Shown here piece after piece: positions 1 through 7,884 of a stretch of DNA of 22,527 nt (the stretch's first letter is position 1; each line of letters starts with the position of its first letter). Under the pieces are notes generated by a model that was not told the origin of the DNA, ran no database searches, and saw nothing but the letters and a program-made list of their open reading frames with translations. Source of the stretch: a virus; the IMG/VR virus record IMGVR_UViG_3300014501_000084, positions 1-22,527 of that record; one strand, 5' to 3'. The position numbers and the translations under genes are program-made.

Positions 1-459
1 CGACCCCGGAAACGTCGTCCCCACCGAAATCAGGTTCAGTGTCACCAGCGCCCCCGCCGCGATCGCGCCCGCCCCCGGAATGCTCACCCGCGTCTGCCCC
101 GCCGGAATCGTCACCGTCGCATACGCCACCCCGCCCACCATCAACTGCGCCATGATCGCGGCCCCGATTGAAGGGAGCTTCACCAGGCCCACCAGCCCCG
201 AAGGAGTCACCGCGCTCGCGAACTGCATCAGCGGCGCCGCATTGCTCATCATGCCGAGCGTCCCCGGCACGCTCAACACCACCTGGCCGGCAGATGACGA
301 GCTGGTAGATGACGGGCCGGTAGACGTCGCGACCTTCGCTATGGATCCCGTCAGCCCCTCGATCTGCCGCATCCGGTCGTTCAACGCCGGCATCAGCGCC
401 GCGAACGTCGAGATGGAAGGCGGCAGCGAAAGATCGGTGGCCGCGTTGTTGCTAGGCAT
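1..459 (-). CDS. Structural/tail protein, partial (C-terminus beyond window)
   Basis: An open frame of 153 codons starts with ATG at 459-457 and runs off the left edge without a stop, so only the N-terminal part is seen. The N-terminus has a predicted helix containing FAALMPALNDRMRQIEGLTG (about residues 19-38), then a Ser/Thr-rich linker (STGPSSTSSSSAG, about 46-58), then beta-rich sequence with small residues and Val/Thr strands. This layout is common in phage tail or fibre proteins, but I do not recognise a family. It directly follows the giant tail protein gene: its ATG lies 5 bases after that gene's TAG, and the intervening bases belong to a heptamer array, so there is no recognisable Shine-Dalgarno sequence. 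Function inferred from position only. Confidence 0.7.
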   Translation of the reverse strand, partial: MPSNNAATDLSLPPSISTFAALMPALNDRMRQIEGLTGSIAKVATSTGPSSTSSSSAGQVVLSVPGTLGMMSNAAPLMQFASAVTPSGLVGLVKLPSIGAAIMAQLMVGGVAYATVTIPAGQTRVSIPGAGAIAAGALVTLNLISVGTTFPGS

Positions 460-479
460 ACTGGCTACTGGCTACTGGA
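460..479 (-). repeat. Heptamer array, TAGCCAG type
   Basis: Nearly three units of TAGCCAG on the minus strand. The array encodes the last residues (SSQ) and the TAG stop of the large tail gene and runs up to the ATG of the next gene. Confidence 0.85.
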
Positions 480-3400
480 TTCCACCGGGATGTCTATCAG
501 CTTCCACTCCTCCGCCGTCGGATCGATCCCCAGAAACTTCACCCAGTTCCACTGCGCATCCGTCGGAGCCACCGGAAACGGAGCCCACTCCCACTCCGCC
601 GGCGTCGCTTCCACCCCTAAATCCGCCCACTTGAACTCCGCCGCCGTCGGCTCGATCGGCAGCTTAACCGTCTTCGGCAAAGCCTCCGAATCCTCCACCG
701 GAAACGCCTGCCACTCCCAGCTCGCGCTAGGCTCATTCAGCGGCCGCGTCCAGACCCGCGCGCTGTACAATCGCCCGCTCGACGCTCCGCCAATCTGCAA
801 ATTTACCAGCCGCCCGCGCGTGTTCGCCGGCAGCATCAGCTCCAGCGTCTTCCGCAACCCGCTTGTGTTGACGACCGCCGTGTACGCCGCGGCCATCGAG
901 CCCATCTGATTGGTGTACAGCGTCACCGTCAGCGGCCCATCGCTCTGAATATCGATCTCCAGCCGCTTGTAAAGCTTGATGCGCTCCGTCCCGAAATCCT
1001 GGTCGAGCGCACGGTACGCGTCCGGGACAGTCGCCGCCAGGTATCTCCCGATCGCGCGGAAACTCACGTCCCCTTGGAACAGCCGGAAGCCCCCGTTAGA
1101 CGAGATCACCGACACCTGCACCAGCCGCCCCTGTGTGTCGGCCGGCATCTCGATCGTCACCCACCGCCGCCCGAAACCCACCGTCGATACCGACTGGATC
1201 AACCTCTGCGTCATCGTCTCGCCCGGCAGATCGGTCGAGATCGAAACGAACACCGGCCCGTCCGAGTCCATCTCCAACCGCACCTGGTCGATCACCTTGT
1301 CCCGCGTCACTCCCAGATCGATCGGCGTCGAATCCCACACCGCCCCGCCGGTCGCTTCGTACGCCTCCACCAGCGTTCCGACCTCTCGATAATTCACCCG
1401 AGCCCCGAACACCTTGAACGCGCTCGCCCCGCCGATGGTCACTCGCATCAATCTTCCGTACGCGTATGCCGGTTGAGTAAGCGGCATCAAAACTTTCCGG
1501 CGCCCCTGCACCGCCGTCGACACCGTCAGCGTCGCCGCCACCGCTTGCGTGTTGCCGAACAGATCCAGATACAGCGTGATCGTCACCGGCCCATAGGTCC
1601 ACAACTCGAACTCCAGCTCCCGGAACTGCTTCGCTTTCGGCGTCCCCAGATCGAGCTCCGTCGAATCCCACAGCGCCCCAGCCGTCGCCTCGTCCACCGT
1701 GACGTAGGTTCCGAACGGCCGCAGCTTCAGCTTTGCGCCGTACAGCTTAAACGCATTCGCTCCGCCGATCGACAGCTCCCACAGCCGCCCCTCCGGAAAC
1801 CCCGTCAGCGGCAGCATGATCTTTTGCCGGCCGGTGGTCGCGATCCCCTGCGTGAAACATTGCCCCATCGTCAGCGCCGGCAGATCGCTCAGCAGTTTCA
1901 CTTGCGCGTTCTGGCCGCCCGTGTCGATGTCGATCTCGATCGCGCGCGCCTCTTTCGCCTTCGGCGTCCCGAAATCCAGCGGCCGCGAATCCCACACGGC
2001 GCCGCCCGCCGCTTCGTAAGCCTCCACGTAAACGCCCACCGGCAGAATCTCCAGGCCGATGTTGTATAGCTTGTATTGCTGCGTTCCCGAAAGCTGCAGC
2101 CGCCAGAGCCGCCCCTCGATCTGCGCCGTCCCCAGCGCATTCGGCAGCGGAATCTTCACCGTCCGCCATCCCACATTGTTCGTATTGACCACCGTCGTGA
2201 ACCGCGGCAGCACCTGGTTCCCCGGCAGGTCCGACAGCAGCGTCACCGTCACCGGACCGATGGTGTCGATCTGCAGCTCCAGCTCCCGCGCCTGCTTGAT
2301 CGGATTCGCATACAACGAAATTCCCAGCGATCGCGGAATGTGCGTCAGCCCGCTCTCGAAGGTGTGCTCCATCGAGTCCCACACGAAACCGTTCGCCGCC
2401 TCGTACGCCTCGACCAGCACCCCGATCACCCGCGCCAGCACCTTCGCCGAGTACAGAATAAAACCGGCTGAGCCGGCCGTCAGCGCCGTCACCGTCAGCT
2501 GGAAAAGTCTTCCCTCCACCACGCTCAGAAACGGCAGCTGGAAGCTCCGTTGACCCGCGCTCACCGGGATCGTGTTCCGGTCGTTCACCGTCAGCGCGTT
2601 CCCCGGCAGATCGCTCGACCACGCCGCCACCACCGGACCCTGTGACGTGTCGATCTCGATTTGCAGCTCTTTGGTCTGCACCAGCTTCCCGCCGCCCAGG
2701 TACGCCGGAATCGACGACGCCACCAGCGCCATCCGCGGCTCGACGTAGTAATACACGTACACCGAATGCAGAAAAACTTCATTCTCCGCCTGGCACGAAA
2801 TCTCAATCGAAAAATTGGTGCACCGCCGCCCCGGCAAAGTCGTCGTCACCCCGCCCACCGTGAACGAATCCTCCGGCATCGCGATGTGCAGCTTCGTTCG
2901 CCCCACCGACGTCAGCGTCGTCGACAGCGTCTCTCCCACTCGCGACCCGTTGTCGTAGTGCATGAACACCGTCAGCGCGTCCGGACCGCCCGTCGGATTC
3001 ATCTGCGCGTCGATCACCACCTCCAGAATCACCTTGGTGTTGTCGGGCGCCTCGCAATCCAGGAACGGCGACTGGTAGGCCAGCGTCATGATGCAGGCCC
3101 CGTTGAAATCCATCCCTCCGTCGCCCTGCGTGAAGTCGATGATGCAGTTGCCCATCGCGCCCAGCATGTCCGGCTGGGCGTAATAAAACTCCGTGAATCC
3201 CTGATTTGAGGGATCCGTCGACAGCAGCGCCGAGTCCGGCTGCACCCGCAGCGAATACCACTTCCCCGTCGACGGGTTCAGCACCAGCGTGTTGCTGTTG
3301 CCTCCGTTCGGAAGCTGCGCGAACTGTTCCTGATACGAAACCATCAGTTGCCCGTTGCCGAAGCACAGCGCCGCGGACGAGGTCCCGTACGGGTCGATCG

Positions 3401-4652
3401 GATTGCACATCGTCGCCGAGTTGTCGACCCCCTGCTGAATCGCGAGCCCTTGCAGCAGCGGCTGCACGTTTCCGCTCACGCCGGTCACCTGGCTCAGATC
3501 GAACTTATGGATCGCGCCGTCCGTCCCCAGGAAATAATCGCAGTCCCCCGCGTTGGCCACCGCCCGCGCGCCTCGCAGTCCCACCGTCGCATGCGCCTGC
3601 TGCAGCGTCCCCGAGTCCGGATCGCCAAATAGAATCCACACCGTCCGCTCTTTGTAAATCACCGCCGACCGCGGATGGATCGTCACCGCAACAATCGCCT
3701 CGCCATCGTCCCCGACGTCCACCCACTGCGCCGTGTTGTTATCGCCGTCGAGCGACCCCGGCCAATACCCCGGCTGGTCCGGCTTGGTCCACCACAGCCG
3801 GTTCACATGCGCCAGACTCGAGGCCGCCAGCAGCCGCGAGAAGTACGGCCCCGCCAGCACCGCCGCCGGCGGCGGAGGATCGAAGTCCAGCTGCAGGATG
3901 GTCCCTTCCGTCGTCGCCTGCGCATCGCTCTGATTGAACGACAACAGGTAAATCGTTTGCGGCGCCGCAGGCCAGCTCACTCCCGGCTGATTCAGCGCGA
4001 GTACGGCCACCTGGTAGATGTCGCCCAGCGTGCCGCCCGACGCGTACAGGTTGATCCCCGCCACCGTCGGATCGCTGCTGAACGCGGCGTTGATATTGAT
4101 TACGTCGCCGCCCGCGTCCGTCGTCGTGATCGGCACGCTCGGTGGAGACGGAGCCGTCTCGTTCCCGTTGTTATCGAACCAGGTGTAATAAAAAACGTAC
4201 GTCCCGTTCGGGCAGAAAGGGGCGATGCCGGCGAACATGTAATTCAGCGTCGGAGCCGCCGTCGGAGCCGCGATCTGCCACGCCGAAAATGTGGCGCCGT
4301 CGTCCTTCCCGCTGAAGCCCCGATTCAGGCACCACATGAACCCGTTCATCGGGACCATCCCCACAAGGTTCCCGTCGAACCCCGTCGCGATCGCCGCCGT
4401 CACTCCGTCCCGGTAGAGCGATGTGTCCGCCCCGAAGTAAAACGTCGAGCCTCTCTGCGCAATGCTGTGGACCTTCGCCGCCCCCGCCACCTGCACCACC
4501 AGATTTGTCGGCCCGCGCGATCGCAGCGACCCCGACTGATCGGCCCTCCAGTTCTGCATCTGGATCCCGTCCTCGGCCGACACCTTGTCCCCCGGCGCCA
4601 GCAGCGACAGCGACCCCCCCAGCAACCGCAGCGACTTCTTCTCGTAGCTCAT
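465..4652 (-). CDS. Giant tail protein, nozzle-like N-terminus plus repeated C-terminal modules
   Basis: 1395 residues if ATG at 4652 is used; GGAG lies about 10 bases upstream. A frame-extended ATG at 4694 would overlap the plus-strand zinc-ribbon gene and is less likely. The first ~650 residues start with sequence of the kind NWRADQSGSLRSR and contain fibronectin-like and beta-propeller-like stretches (e.g. RLWWTKPDQPGYWPGS, VWILFGDPDSG), resembling phage tail nozzle/hub proteins of the P22 gp10 or T7 gp12 type; this is by resemblance only. About six beta-rich modules of ~110 residues follow (nt ~2760-735), with recurring motifs EAYEA-GG-VWDS, DLGT-K-K, SDLPGN, GRL and IGGANAFKLYGA. The C-terminus carries six ~14-residue Trp-rich repeats. 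It is the largest gene in the window and lies late in the operon. Probably a virion tail component, perhaps involved in host binding. Confidence 0.8.
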   Translation of the reverse strand: MSYEKKSLRLLGGSLSLLAPGDKVSAEDGIQMQNWRADQSGSLRSRGPTNLVVQVAGAAKVHSIAQRGSTFYFGADTSLYRDGVTAAIATGFDGNLVGMVPMNGFMWCLNRGFSGKDDGATFSAWQIAAPTAAPTLNYMFAGIAPFCPNGTYVFYYTWFDNNGNETAPSPPSVPITTTDAGGDVININAAFSSDPTVAGINLYASGGTLGDIYQVAVLALNQPGVSWPAAPQTIYLLSFNQSDAQATTEGTILQLDFDPPPPAAVLAGPYFSRLLAASSLAHVNRLWWTKPDQPGYWPGSLDGDNNTAQWVDVGDDGEAIVAVTIHPRSAVIYKERTVWILFGDPDSGTLQQAHATVGLRGARAVANAGDCDYFLGTDGAIHKFDLSQVTGVSGNVQPLLQGLAIQQGVDNSATMCNPIDPYGTSSAALCFGNGQLMVSYQEQFAQLPNGGNSNTLVLNPSTGKWYSLRVQPDSALLSTDPSNQGFTEFYYAQPDMLGAMGNCIIDFTQGDGGMDFNGACIMTLAYQSPFLDCEAPDNTKVILEVVIDAQMNPTGGPDALTVFMHYDNGSRVGETLSTTLTSVGRTKLHIAMPEDSFTVGGVTTTLPGRRCTNFSIEISCQAENEVFLHSVYVYYYVEPRMALVASSIPAYLGGGKLVQTKELQIEIDTSQGPVVAAWSSDLPGNALTVNDRNTIPVSAGQRSFQLPFLSVVEGRLFQLTVTALTAGSAGFILYSAKVLARVIGVLVEAYEAANGFVWDSMEHTFESGLTHIPRSLGISLYANPIKQARELELQIDTIGPVTVTLLSDLPGNQVLPRFTTVVNTNNVGWRTVKIPLPNALGTAQIEGRLWRLQLSGTQQYKLYNIGLEILPVGVYVEAYEAAGGAVWDSRPLDFGTPKAKEARAIEIDIDTGGQNAQVKLLSDLPALTMGQCFTQGIATTGRQKIMLPLTGFPEGRLWELSIGGANAFKLYGAKLKLRPFGTYVTVDEATAGALWDSTELDLGTPKAKQFRELEFELWTYGPVTITLYLDLFGNTQAVAATLTVSTAVQGRRKVLMPLTQPAYAYGRLMRVTIGGASAFKVFGARVNYREVGTLVEAYEATGGAVWDSTPIDLGVTRDKVIDQVRLEMDSDGPVFVSISTDLPGETMTQRLIQSVSTVGFGRRWVTIEMPADTQGRLVQVSVISSNGGFRLFQGDVSFRAIGRYLAATVPDAYRALDQDFGTERIKLYKRLEIDIQSDGPLTVTLYTNQMGSMAAAYTAVVNTSGLRKTLELMLPANTRGRLVNLQIGGASSGRLYSARVWTRPLNEPSASWEWQAFPVEDSEALPKTVKLPIEPTAAEFKWADLGVEATPAEWEWAPFPVAPTDAQWNWVKFLGIDPTAEEWKLIDIPVESSSQ
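483..734 (-). repeat. Six Trp-rich ~14-residue repeats at tail-protein C-terminus
   Basis: The encoded peptide reads as successive units EPSASWEWQAFPV, EDSEALPKTVKLPI, EPTAAEFKWADLGV, EATPAEWEWAPFPV, APTDAQWNWVKFLGI and DPTAEEWKLIDIPV. Pattern: acidic residue, Pro-Thr, then alternating Trp/aromatic residues, ending in Pro/Gly-Val/Ile. The second unit is degenerate. Confidence 0.8.
735..2760 (-). repeat. About six ~110-residue beta modules in the giant tail protein
   Basis: The motif EAYEA..GG.VWDS or its variants recur near nt 2391, 2005, 1680, 1348 and 1025, a spacing of 323-332 bases (386 once). An earlier, more diverged copy lies near 2720 (motifs KELQIEIDTSQGP, SDLPGN). Each module has a paired-strand core (ELEIEIDT.GPV.V.L.SDLPGN) and an EGRLW.L.IGGANAFKLYGA end. 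Diverged at the protein level; boundaries approximate. Confidence 0.75.
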
Positions 4653-4666
4653 GCGAGAATTGCTCC

Positions 4667-4858
4667 ATGCGGCAACACAGCCAGGTTCTGACAATGGAGC
4701 GCCTCGGAGAGAAATACGACCTCATCCCCGGCGACGGTGTCCCTGCTGTCAGTTGCCCCTTCTGCAAACGCGATCTGCTGCTGCCGCTGAGGGAGGGCGC
4801 CAGTTGTCCCCACTGCCAGGCAAGCGTGACCAACGTTCGGACGTTCCGCCGCTCTTAG
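4667..4858 (+). CDS. Small zinc-ribbon protein, only plus-strand gene
   Basis: 63 residues from ATG 4667, or 54 from the in-frame ATG at 4694, which has AGG 8 bases upstream. It contains two CxxC knuckles (SCPFCKRD and SCPHCQAS) separated by 13 residues, a classic zinc ribbon, and ends with a basic tail (VRTFRRS). The opposite strand is also open in exactly the complementary codon frame. My hand count of G+C by codon position on the plus strand is about 64/48/75 percent for positions 1/2/3, the order expected of a real gene in a GC-rich genome; read as a minus-strand gene, position 3 would be poorer than position 1. The start is head-to-head with the giant tail gene, 14 bases apart, and the gene ends just before a heptamer array. 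It may be an accessory (moron-like) gene. Function unknown; possibly nucleic-acid binding. Confidence 0.55.
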   Translation: MRQHSQVLTMERLGEKYDLIPGDGVPAVSCPFCKRDLLLPLREGASCPHCQASVTNVRTFRRS

Positions 4859-4863
4859 TTTTT

Positions 4864-4903
4864 CTCCTGGCTCCTGACTACTGACTCCTGACTCCTTCTT
4901 CTT
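4864..4903 (-). repeat. Heptamer array, GAGTCAG type
   Basis: On the minus strand GAAGAAG is followed by GAGTCAG, GAGTCAG, TAGTCAG and GAGCCAG units, starting right after the TGA of the 216-residue connector-like gene. The mixture of unit types within one array shows that the types are related. Confidence 0.85.
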
Positions 4904-5553
4904 CACTGCCCCGGCCCCCAGTACGCGCACGCCACTTCTTCGATGAGAGCCATCATCTGGTCGCAGTGCTCCGCCACCTCCGGCATCGCCCGGTCCGACT
5001 CTTTCCGCCGCGCCTCGCCCAGCATCGCGTACGCCAGATAATCTCCCATCGGCGACGGCACATCCACAATTCCGCCCTGCACGATCGCCGGTGGGAATTG
5101 ATGGAAGATCCACGCCAGCGTGTTCCCGGCCGTCGGCACCTGGTAGAGGGTCAGGAAATCCGTCCCGTCCGCTTCCATGCTGAAGCGCGTCACCGTCCCC
5201 GCCGTCACCGCCCAGTTCGCATCCAGCGCTTCGAGATCCGCCACCGTCGAAGCCCGCAGGCTCAACCCCAGCAGCGTCACGTGAATCGTGTCGATATGCC
5301 CCGCCGGCACCGGATACTGCGACGTGTTCGACGCCGTCACGTTCGACGTGTCGCGCACCACGAATACCCCGCATCTGTGGCTCAGCCTCTTCACCGCCTC
5401 ATCCGCCCACTGATACAGCTCCGTCGCGCTGGCCCAGTCCAGATCCCCGAGACTCGTCGCTCCCAGCGCCGGCAGAATCTCCCCGATCGCCTGGTCCGCG
5501 CTCACCCCCGCGATCGAGGACCCGACGCTCGTTAGTAGAACCGCAAGCAGCAT
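4903..5553 (-). CDS. Connector/tail-tube-like structural protein (paralogue of 7143-7853)
   Basis: 216 residues. The core shares an alignable block with the protein at 7143-7853: VADLEALDANW..TAGTVTRF then FLTLYQVP, against LADLDALDAGW..NAGTTSRY then FFAVYQQL, followed in both by a Pro-rich strand and a helical C-terminus. The two are therefore paralogues, probably head-tail connector or short-tail proteins. The N-terminal ~17 residues (MLLAVLLTSVGSSIAGVSA) are hydrophobic and signal-like but lack a basic n-region; the paralogue has none. The start lies 3 bases after the stop of the 71-residue gene and has no convincing Shine-Dalgarno sequence; a GTG at 5505 would remove the hydrophobic segment. 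Virion role inferred from position and paralogy. Confidence 0.75.
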   Translation of the reverse strand: MLLAVLLTSVGSSIAGVSADQAIGEILPALGATSLGDLDWASATELYQWADEAVKRLSHRCGVFVVRDTSNVTASNTSQYPVPAGHIDTIHVTLLGLSLRASTVADLEALDANWAVTAGTVTRFSMEADGTDFLTLYQVPTAGNTLAWIFHQFPPAIVQGGIVDVPSPMGDYLAYAMLGEARRKESDRAMPEVAEHCDQMMALIEEVACAYWGPGQ

Positions 5554-5556
5554 TTT

Positions 5557-5772
5557 TTAACGCAGCGCCTTGTAAGCCTGCTCCACCCGCACCCACTGCT
5601 TCACGTCGATCCGCCCCGCTTGCAGTTCCCGCGCGTAGGAGTTGTATTCCTGCGCGAATCGGTTCATCGCATCCACGTCCGTGGGAATCCACCCGCCCCG
5701 CAAAGGCAGGAACAACAGCAGCAGCGCGATCGCCACTGGTGCCTGGCGCCTGGCGCTCTGGCGCCTATGCAT
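5557..5772 (-). CDS. Small membrane/exported protein, 71 aa
   Basis: ATG at 5772 has GGGGG a few bases upstream and overlaps the end of the beta-rich fibre gene by 8 bases. The N-terminus is basic (MHRRQSARRQ) and followed by a hydrophobic stretch APVAIALLLLFLPL (residues 11-24), giving a signal peptide or a single membrane anchor. The remaining ~45 residues (from WIPTDVDAMNRF) are helical and charged. The basic N-terminal segment is encoded by GCGCCAG heptamers. An N-in anchor with an outside helical domain would fit a spanin or holin accessory, but no lipobox is seen and I do not recognise the family. Confidence 0.65.
   Translation of the reverse strand: MHRRQSARRQAPVAIALLLLFLPLRGGWIPTDVDAMNRFAQEYNSYARELQAGRIDVKQWVRVEQAYKALR
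5736..5766 (-). repeat. Heptamer array, GCGCCAG type
   Basis: Starts at the TAG stop of the beta-rich fibre gene: on the minus strand TAG, then about four GCGCCAG-like units including an AGAGCGCCAG variant. The array is translated as the N-terminus of the 71-residue membrane protein. The AGAGCGCCAG variant is also found in the inverted array at 9945-9973. Confidence 0.85.
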
Positions 5773-7120
5773 CGTACCCCCACACCGTGATATCGCCCAC
5801 CATCGCCGCCGAGCTCGTATAGCACAGGCTGTTCCCATTCGCGCTCAGTGGAATCGGACGCGACGGCGTCACCAGCACGCTCAGAAATGCCCACGGCGTC
5901 TGGTTCGCGTACAGCGTGTTGGTCGCCGTATTGGTGTTGTCGAACAGCACGAATCCCGTCGTGCCCGTCCCCGCCACCGTGAAGCTGATCGAGTAGCCTT
6001 CGATGTACGCCGTCTTCCCGCCGGCCGCCGTATGAATCACCGCCGCCGTCTGGCTCGGCGAGATCACCAGGTGGTTCCTCCACGGCGTCTGCGCCGCTCC
6101 GCCTGTCCCACCCGACGGCGCGTTCTGCGTCTGTAGCGGAGCCACCTGGCTGAACGCCACTCCCGCCGCGTTCACGATTCCCACCGTCTGCACGCCCGCG
6201 GCCGCCACCACCACCGGCGCCCCGTTGATCTGCGTCTGGTTGAAGCTCCACGGCGCCCCGCCCTGGTTCGCCGTCACCGTCCCCGACACCGGCTGGATCC
6301 CGCCCGTCACCTGCACATACAGCGGATCGCCTACCAGCCCCAGCTCGTTGCCCGAGCTGTCCCGCAAATTCACGTGCTGCCCGCGATACGCCGTCATCCG
6401 AACCGCCGCGGCCTTCCCGGACCCCACCGCCGTCAGTGAATCGTTGAACACTCCCTCGATCGGCGTTGCCGGAGTCGTCCCCGCCGTGAACGTCGTCGTG
6501 TCCACCTGCGAAACCCCGCCGCCCACCTGCCCCAGCACATTCACGTTCAGCGCATAGTTGCCGCTGAAATTCGTCAGCGACGCCGCATGGCTTCCGTCGC
6601 TTAACTGCACGTACCACCCGTTCGCGATCGCCGCCGGCGTCCCCTGATTCGCCGTCACCGTTCCACTCACCGGCGACGTCCCGCTCAACGCCACCGTCCC
6701 CGTCACCGTCACCGGATTAGTGATCGTGGCCAGCGTGCCGATATTCCAGGTGCCACTCTGCGTCACCGCCACGTTCCCCGAAACCGTCACCGCCGGAGTC
6801 CCGCTGATCGAAACCGCCGGCGTTCCCGTGATGCTCACCACACCCGTCACCGTCACCGCCGGAGTCCCCGTGATGCTCACGACCCCCGTCACCGTCACCG
6901 CCGGCGTCCCGCTGATCCCCACCGTCCCGGCCACCAGCACCGTCCCCAGCACCTGCGAGACGTTCACCAGCATTCCGTCTGCATCCGCCTGGACGTAGGT
7001 CCGCGAGCCCGCGGCGCTGTACGCCAGCTTCACCACTTCCATGTGCGAGCCGTCACCGCCGCACTGGTCCGTCGTCAGAAGCGTCCCCGCCCCCTGCGTC
7101 ACGCTGATGTTGTTGGCCAT
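5765..7120 (-). CDS. Beta-rich virion fibre/appendage protein
   Basis: 451 residues starting at ATG 7120 (weak GGGA upstream). The sequence is dominated by short Val/Thr/Gly strands: GTPAVTVTGVVSIT repeats around residues 65-115, PVSGTVTANQG twice, then a VRMTAYRGQHVNLRDSSGNELG segment of a kind I associate with phage structural proteins, and a C-terminal beta domain ending WGYDA. Ser/Thr/Gly are abundant and Cys is rare. This composition suggests a fibrous beta-helix or beta-prism appendage, but the exact location (capsid fibre or tail fibre) cannot be told. It lies between the two connector-like paralogues in transcription order. The last codons overlap the 71-residue gene. Confidence 0.75.
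   Translation of the reverse strand: MANNISVTQGAGTLLTTDQCGGDGSHMEVVKLAYSAAGSRTYVQADADGMLVNVSQVLGTVLVAGTVGISGTPAVTVTGVVSITGTPAVTVTGVVSITGTPAVSISGTPAVTVSGNVAVTQSGTWNIGTLATITNPVTVTGTVALSGTSPVSGTVTANQGTPAAIANGWYVQLSDGSHAASLTNFSGNYALNVNVLGQVGGGVSQVDTTTFTAGTTPATPIEGVFNDSLTAVGSGKAAAVRMTAYRGQHVNLRDSSGNELGLVGDPLYVQVTGGIQPVSGTVTANQGGAPWSFNQTQINGAPVVVAAAGVQTVGIVNAAGVAFSQVAPLQTQNAPSGGTGGAAQTPWRNHLVISPSQTAAVIHTAAGGKTAYIEGYSISFTVAGTGTTGFVLFDNTNTATNTLYANQTPWAFLSVLVTPSRPIPLSANGNSLCYTSSAAMVGDITVWGYDA
6775..6930 (-). repeat. 42-bp tandem coding repeats
   Basis: Two near-identical 42-base units (CGTCACCGTCACCGCCGG at 6845 and 6887 on the plus strand), flanked by diverged copies. They encode SITGTPAVTVTGVV, 14 residues, in frame, so copy-number change would preserve the reading frame. 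Confidence 0.8.
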
Positions 7121-7135
7121 TCTGCTTTCCCTTTT

Positions 7136-7160
7136 CTACCGGCTACTGGCTACTTCTTCC
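7136..7160 (-). repeat. Heptamer array, TAGCCAG type
   Basis: On the minus strand GGAAGAAG, then TAGCCAG and TAGCCGG. The array supplies the C-terminal SSQ and the TAG stop of the 236-residue gene at 7143, the same protein ending as the giant tail gene. Confidence 0.8.
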
Positions 7161-7853
7161 GCCGATCGCCGACGGCAAGTCGGGCCTGATCCCCATAAAC
7201 TTCGAACGGTCCAGCCGCCGCAGCTCGAACGGCAGGTTGTCGTAGCGCGCCGCCAGGTTCCTTTGCCGCACGTACGCCGCTTCTTTATCCGCCTCCGCGA
7301 AAAACCGCTTCAGATAGGGCAGCGCCTTCGCGAACTCTTGCCCGCCTTCCTTCAGCCGCAGCCACGGAATCGCGAAATCGATCAGCGCCGGATGATACTC
7401 CTCGTCGATCGCCGGAATGTCCGACGCCTGCACCAGCGCCGCCGGAGCCTGCGCATACGTGATCACCAGCGACATCGCCAACTGCTGATACACCGCGAAA
7501 AAATCGAATCCCAGCGCCGCGTACCGCGACGTCGTTCCCGCATTCGCCTGCCACCCCGCATCGAGCGCGTCCAGATCGGCCAGCCGCGCCGGCCTCACCC
7601 GCGCTCCCCCCACCGTCGAGACCCGCAGCGGCAGCATCCAGTCCGGGTAATACGTCCGCATGTTGTAGAACGTCGCCCCCGTCGCCGGAAACGTGACCGT
7701 CTTCTCCAGGCACAGCGTCAGCAGTACAAACATCCTCTGCGCCCGGTTCAATGCCGACAGCACCTCGGCGTAGGGATAATAAACCGGCGTAGTCACCGCC
7801 GGATCCTCCTGCAGCCTCTGCTGCGTGCGAGCCACTAAATCGCTGGTGAACAT
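7143..7853 (-). CDS. Connector/tail-tube-like structural protein
   Basis: 236 residues. Helical N-terminus (SDLVARTQQRLQED then VLSALNRAQRMFVLL), a beta-rich middle (TVTFPATGATFYNM, PLRVSTVGGARV), the LADLDALDAGW block shared with the protein at 4903-5553, and a helical C-terminus (FAKALPYLKRFFAEADKEA). This helix-strand-helix plan is common in phage head-tail connector and tail-tubular-A-like proteins; assignment inferred from this plan and gene order. ATG 7853 directly abuts a heptamer array, so no Shine-Dalgarno sequence is close by; GGGAAGAAG lies about 22 bases upstream. The C-terminal SSQ and stop are encoded by another array. Confidence 0.75.
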   Translation of the reverse strand: MFTSDLVARTQQRLQEDPAVTTPVYYPYAEVLSALNRAQRMFVLLTLCLEKTVTFPATGATFYNMRTYYPDWMLPLRVSTVGGARVRPARLADLDALDAGWQANAGTTSRYAALGFDFFAVYQQLAMSLVITYAQAPAALVQASDIPAIDEEYHPALIDFAIPWLRLKEGGQEFAKALPYLKRFFAEADKEAAYVRQRNLAARYDNLPFELRRLDRSKFMGIRPDLPSAIGGRSSQ

Positions 7854-7882
7854 ACTGGCTACTGGCTACTGGCTACTTCTTC
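7854..7882 (-). repeat. Heptamer array, TAGCCAG type
   Basis: GGGAAGAAG followed by three perfect TAGCCAG units and a partial fourth on the minus strand. It begins 0-3 bases after the TGA of the adaptor-like gene and ends exactly at the ATG of the next gene, so it forms the whole intergenic region. Confidence 0.9.
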
Positions 7883-7884
7883 CC

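Noticed and set aside
3675-4691. 338-codon plus-strand frame opposite the giant tail gene
   Set aside because: Arg-rich shadow frame with no recognisable domain.
4649-4906. 85-codon minus-strand frame with GTGA and ATGA overlaps at both ends
   Set aside because: It is the exact codon-wise complement of the plus-strand zinc-ribbon gene; codon-position composition and the CxxC pairs favour the plus strand. The frame is kept as a rival hypothesis only.
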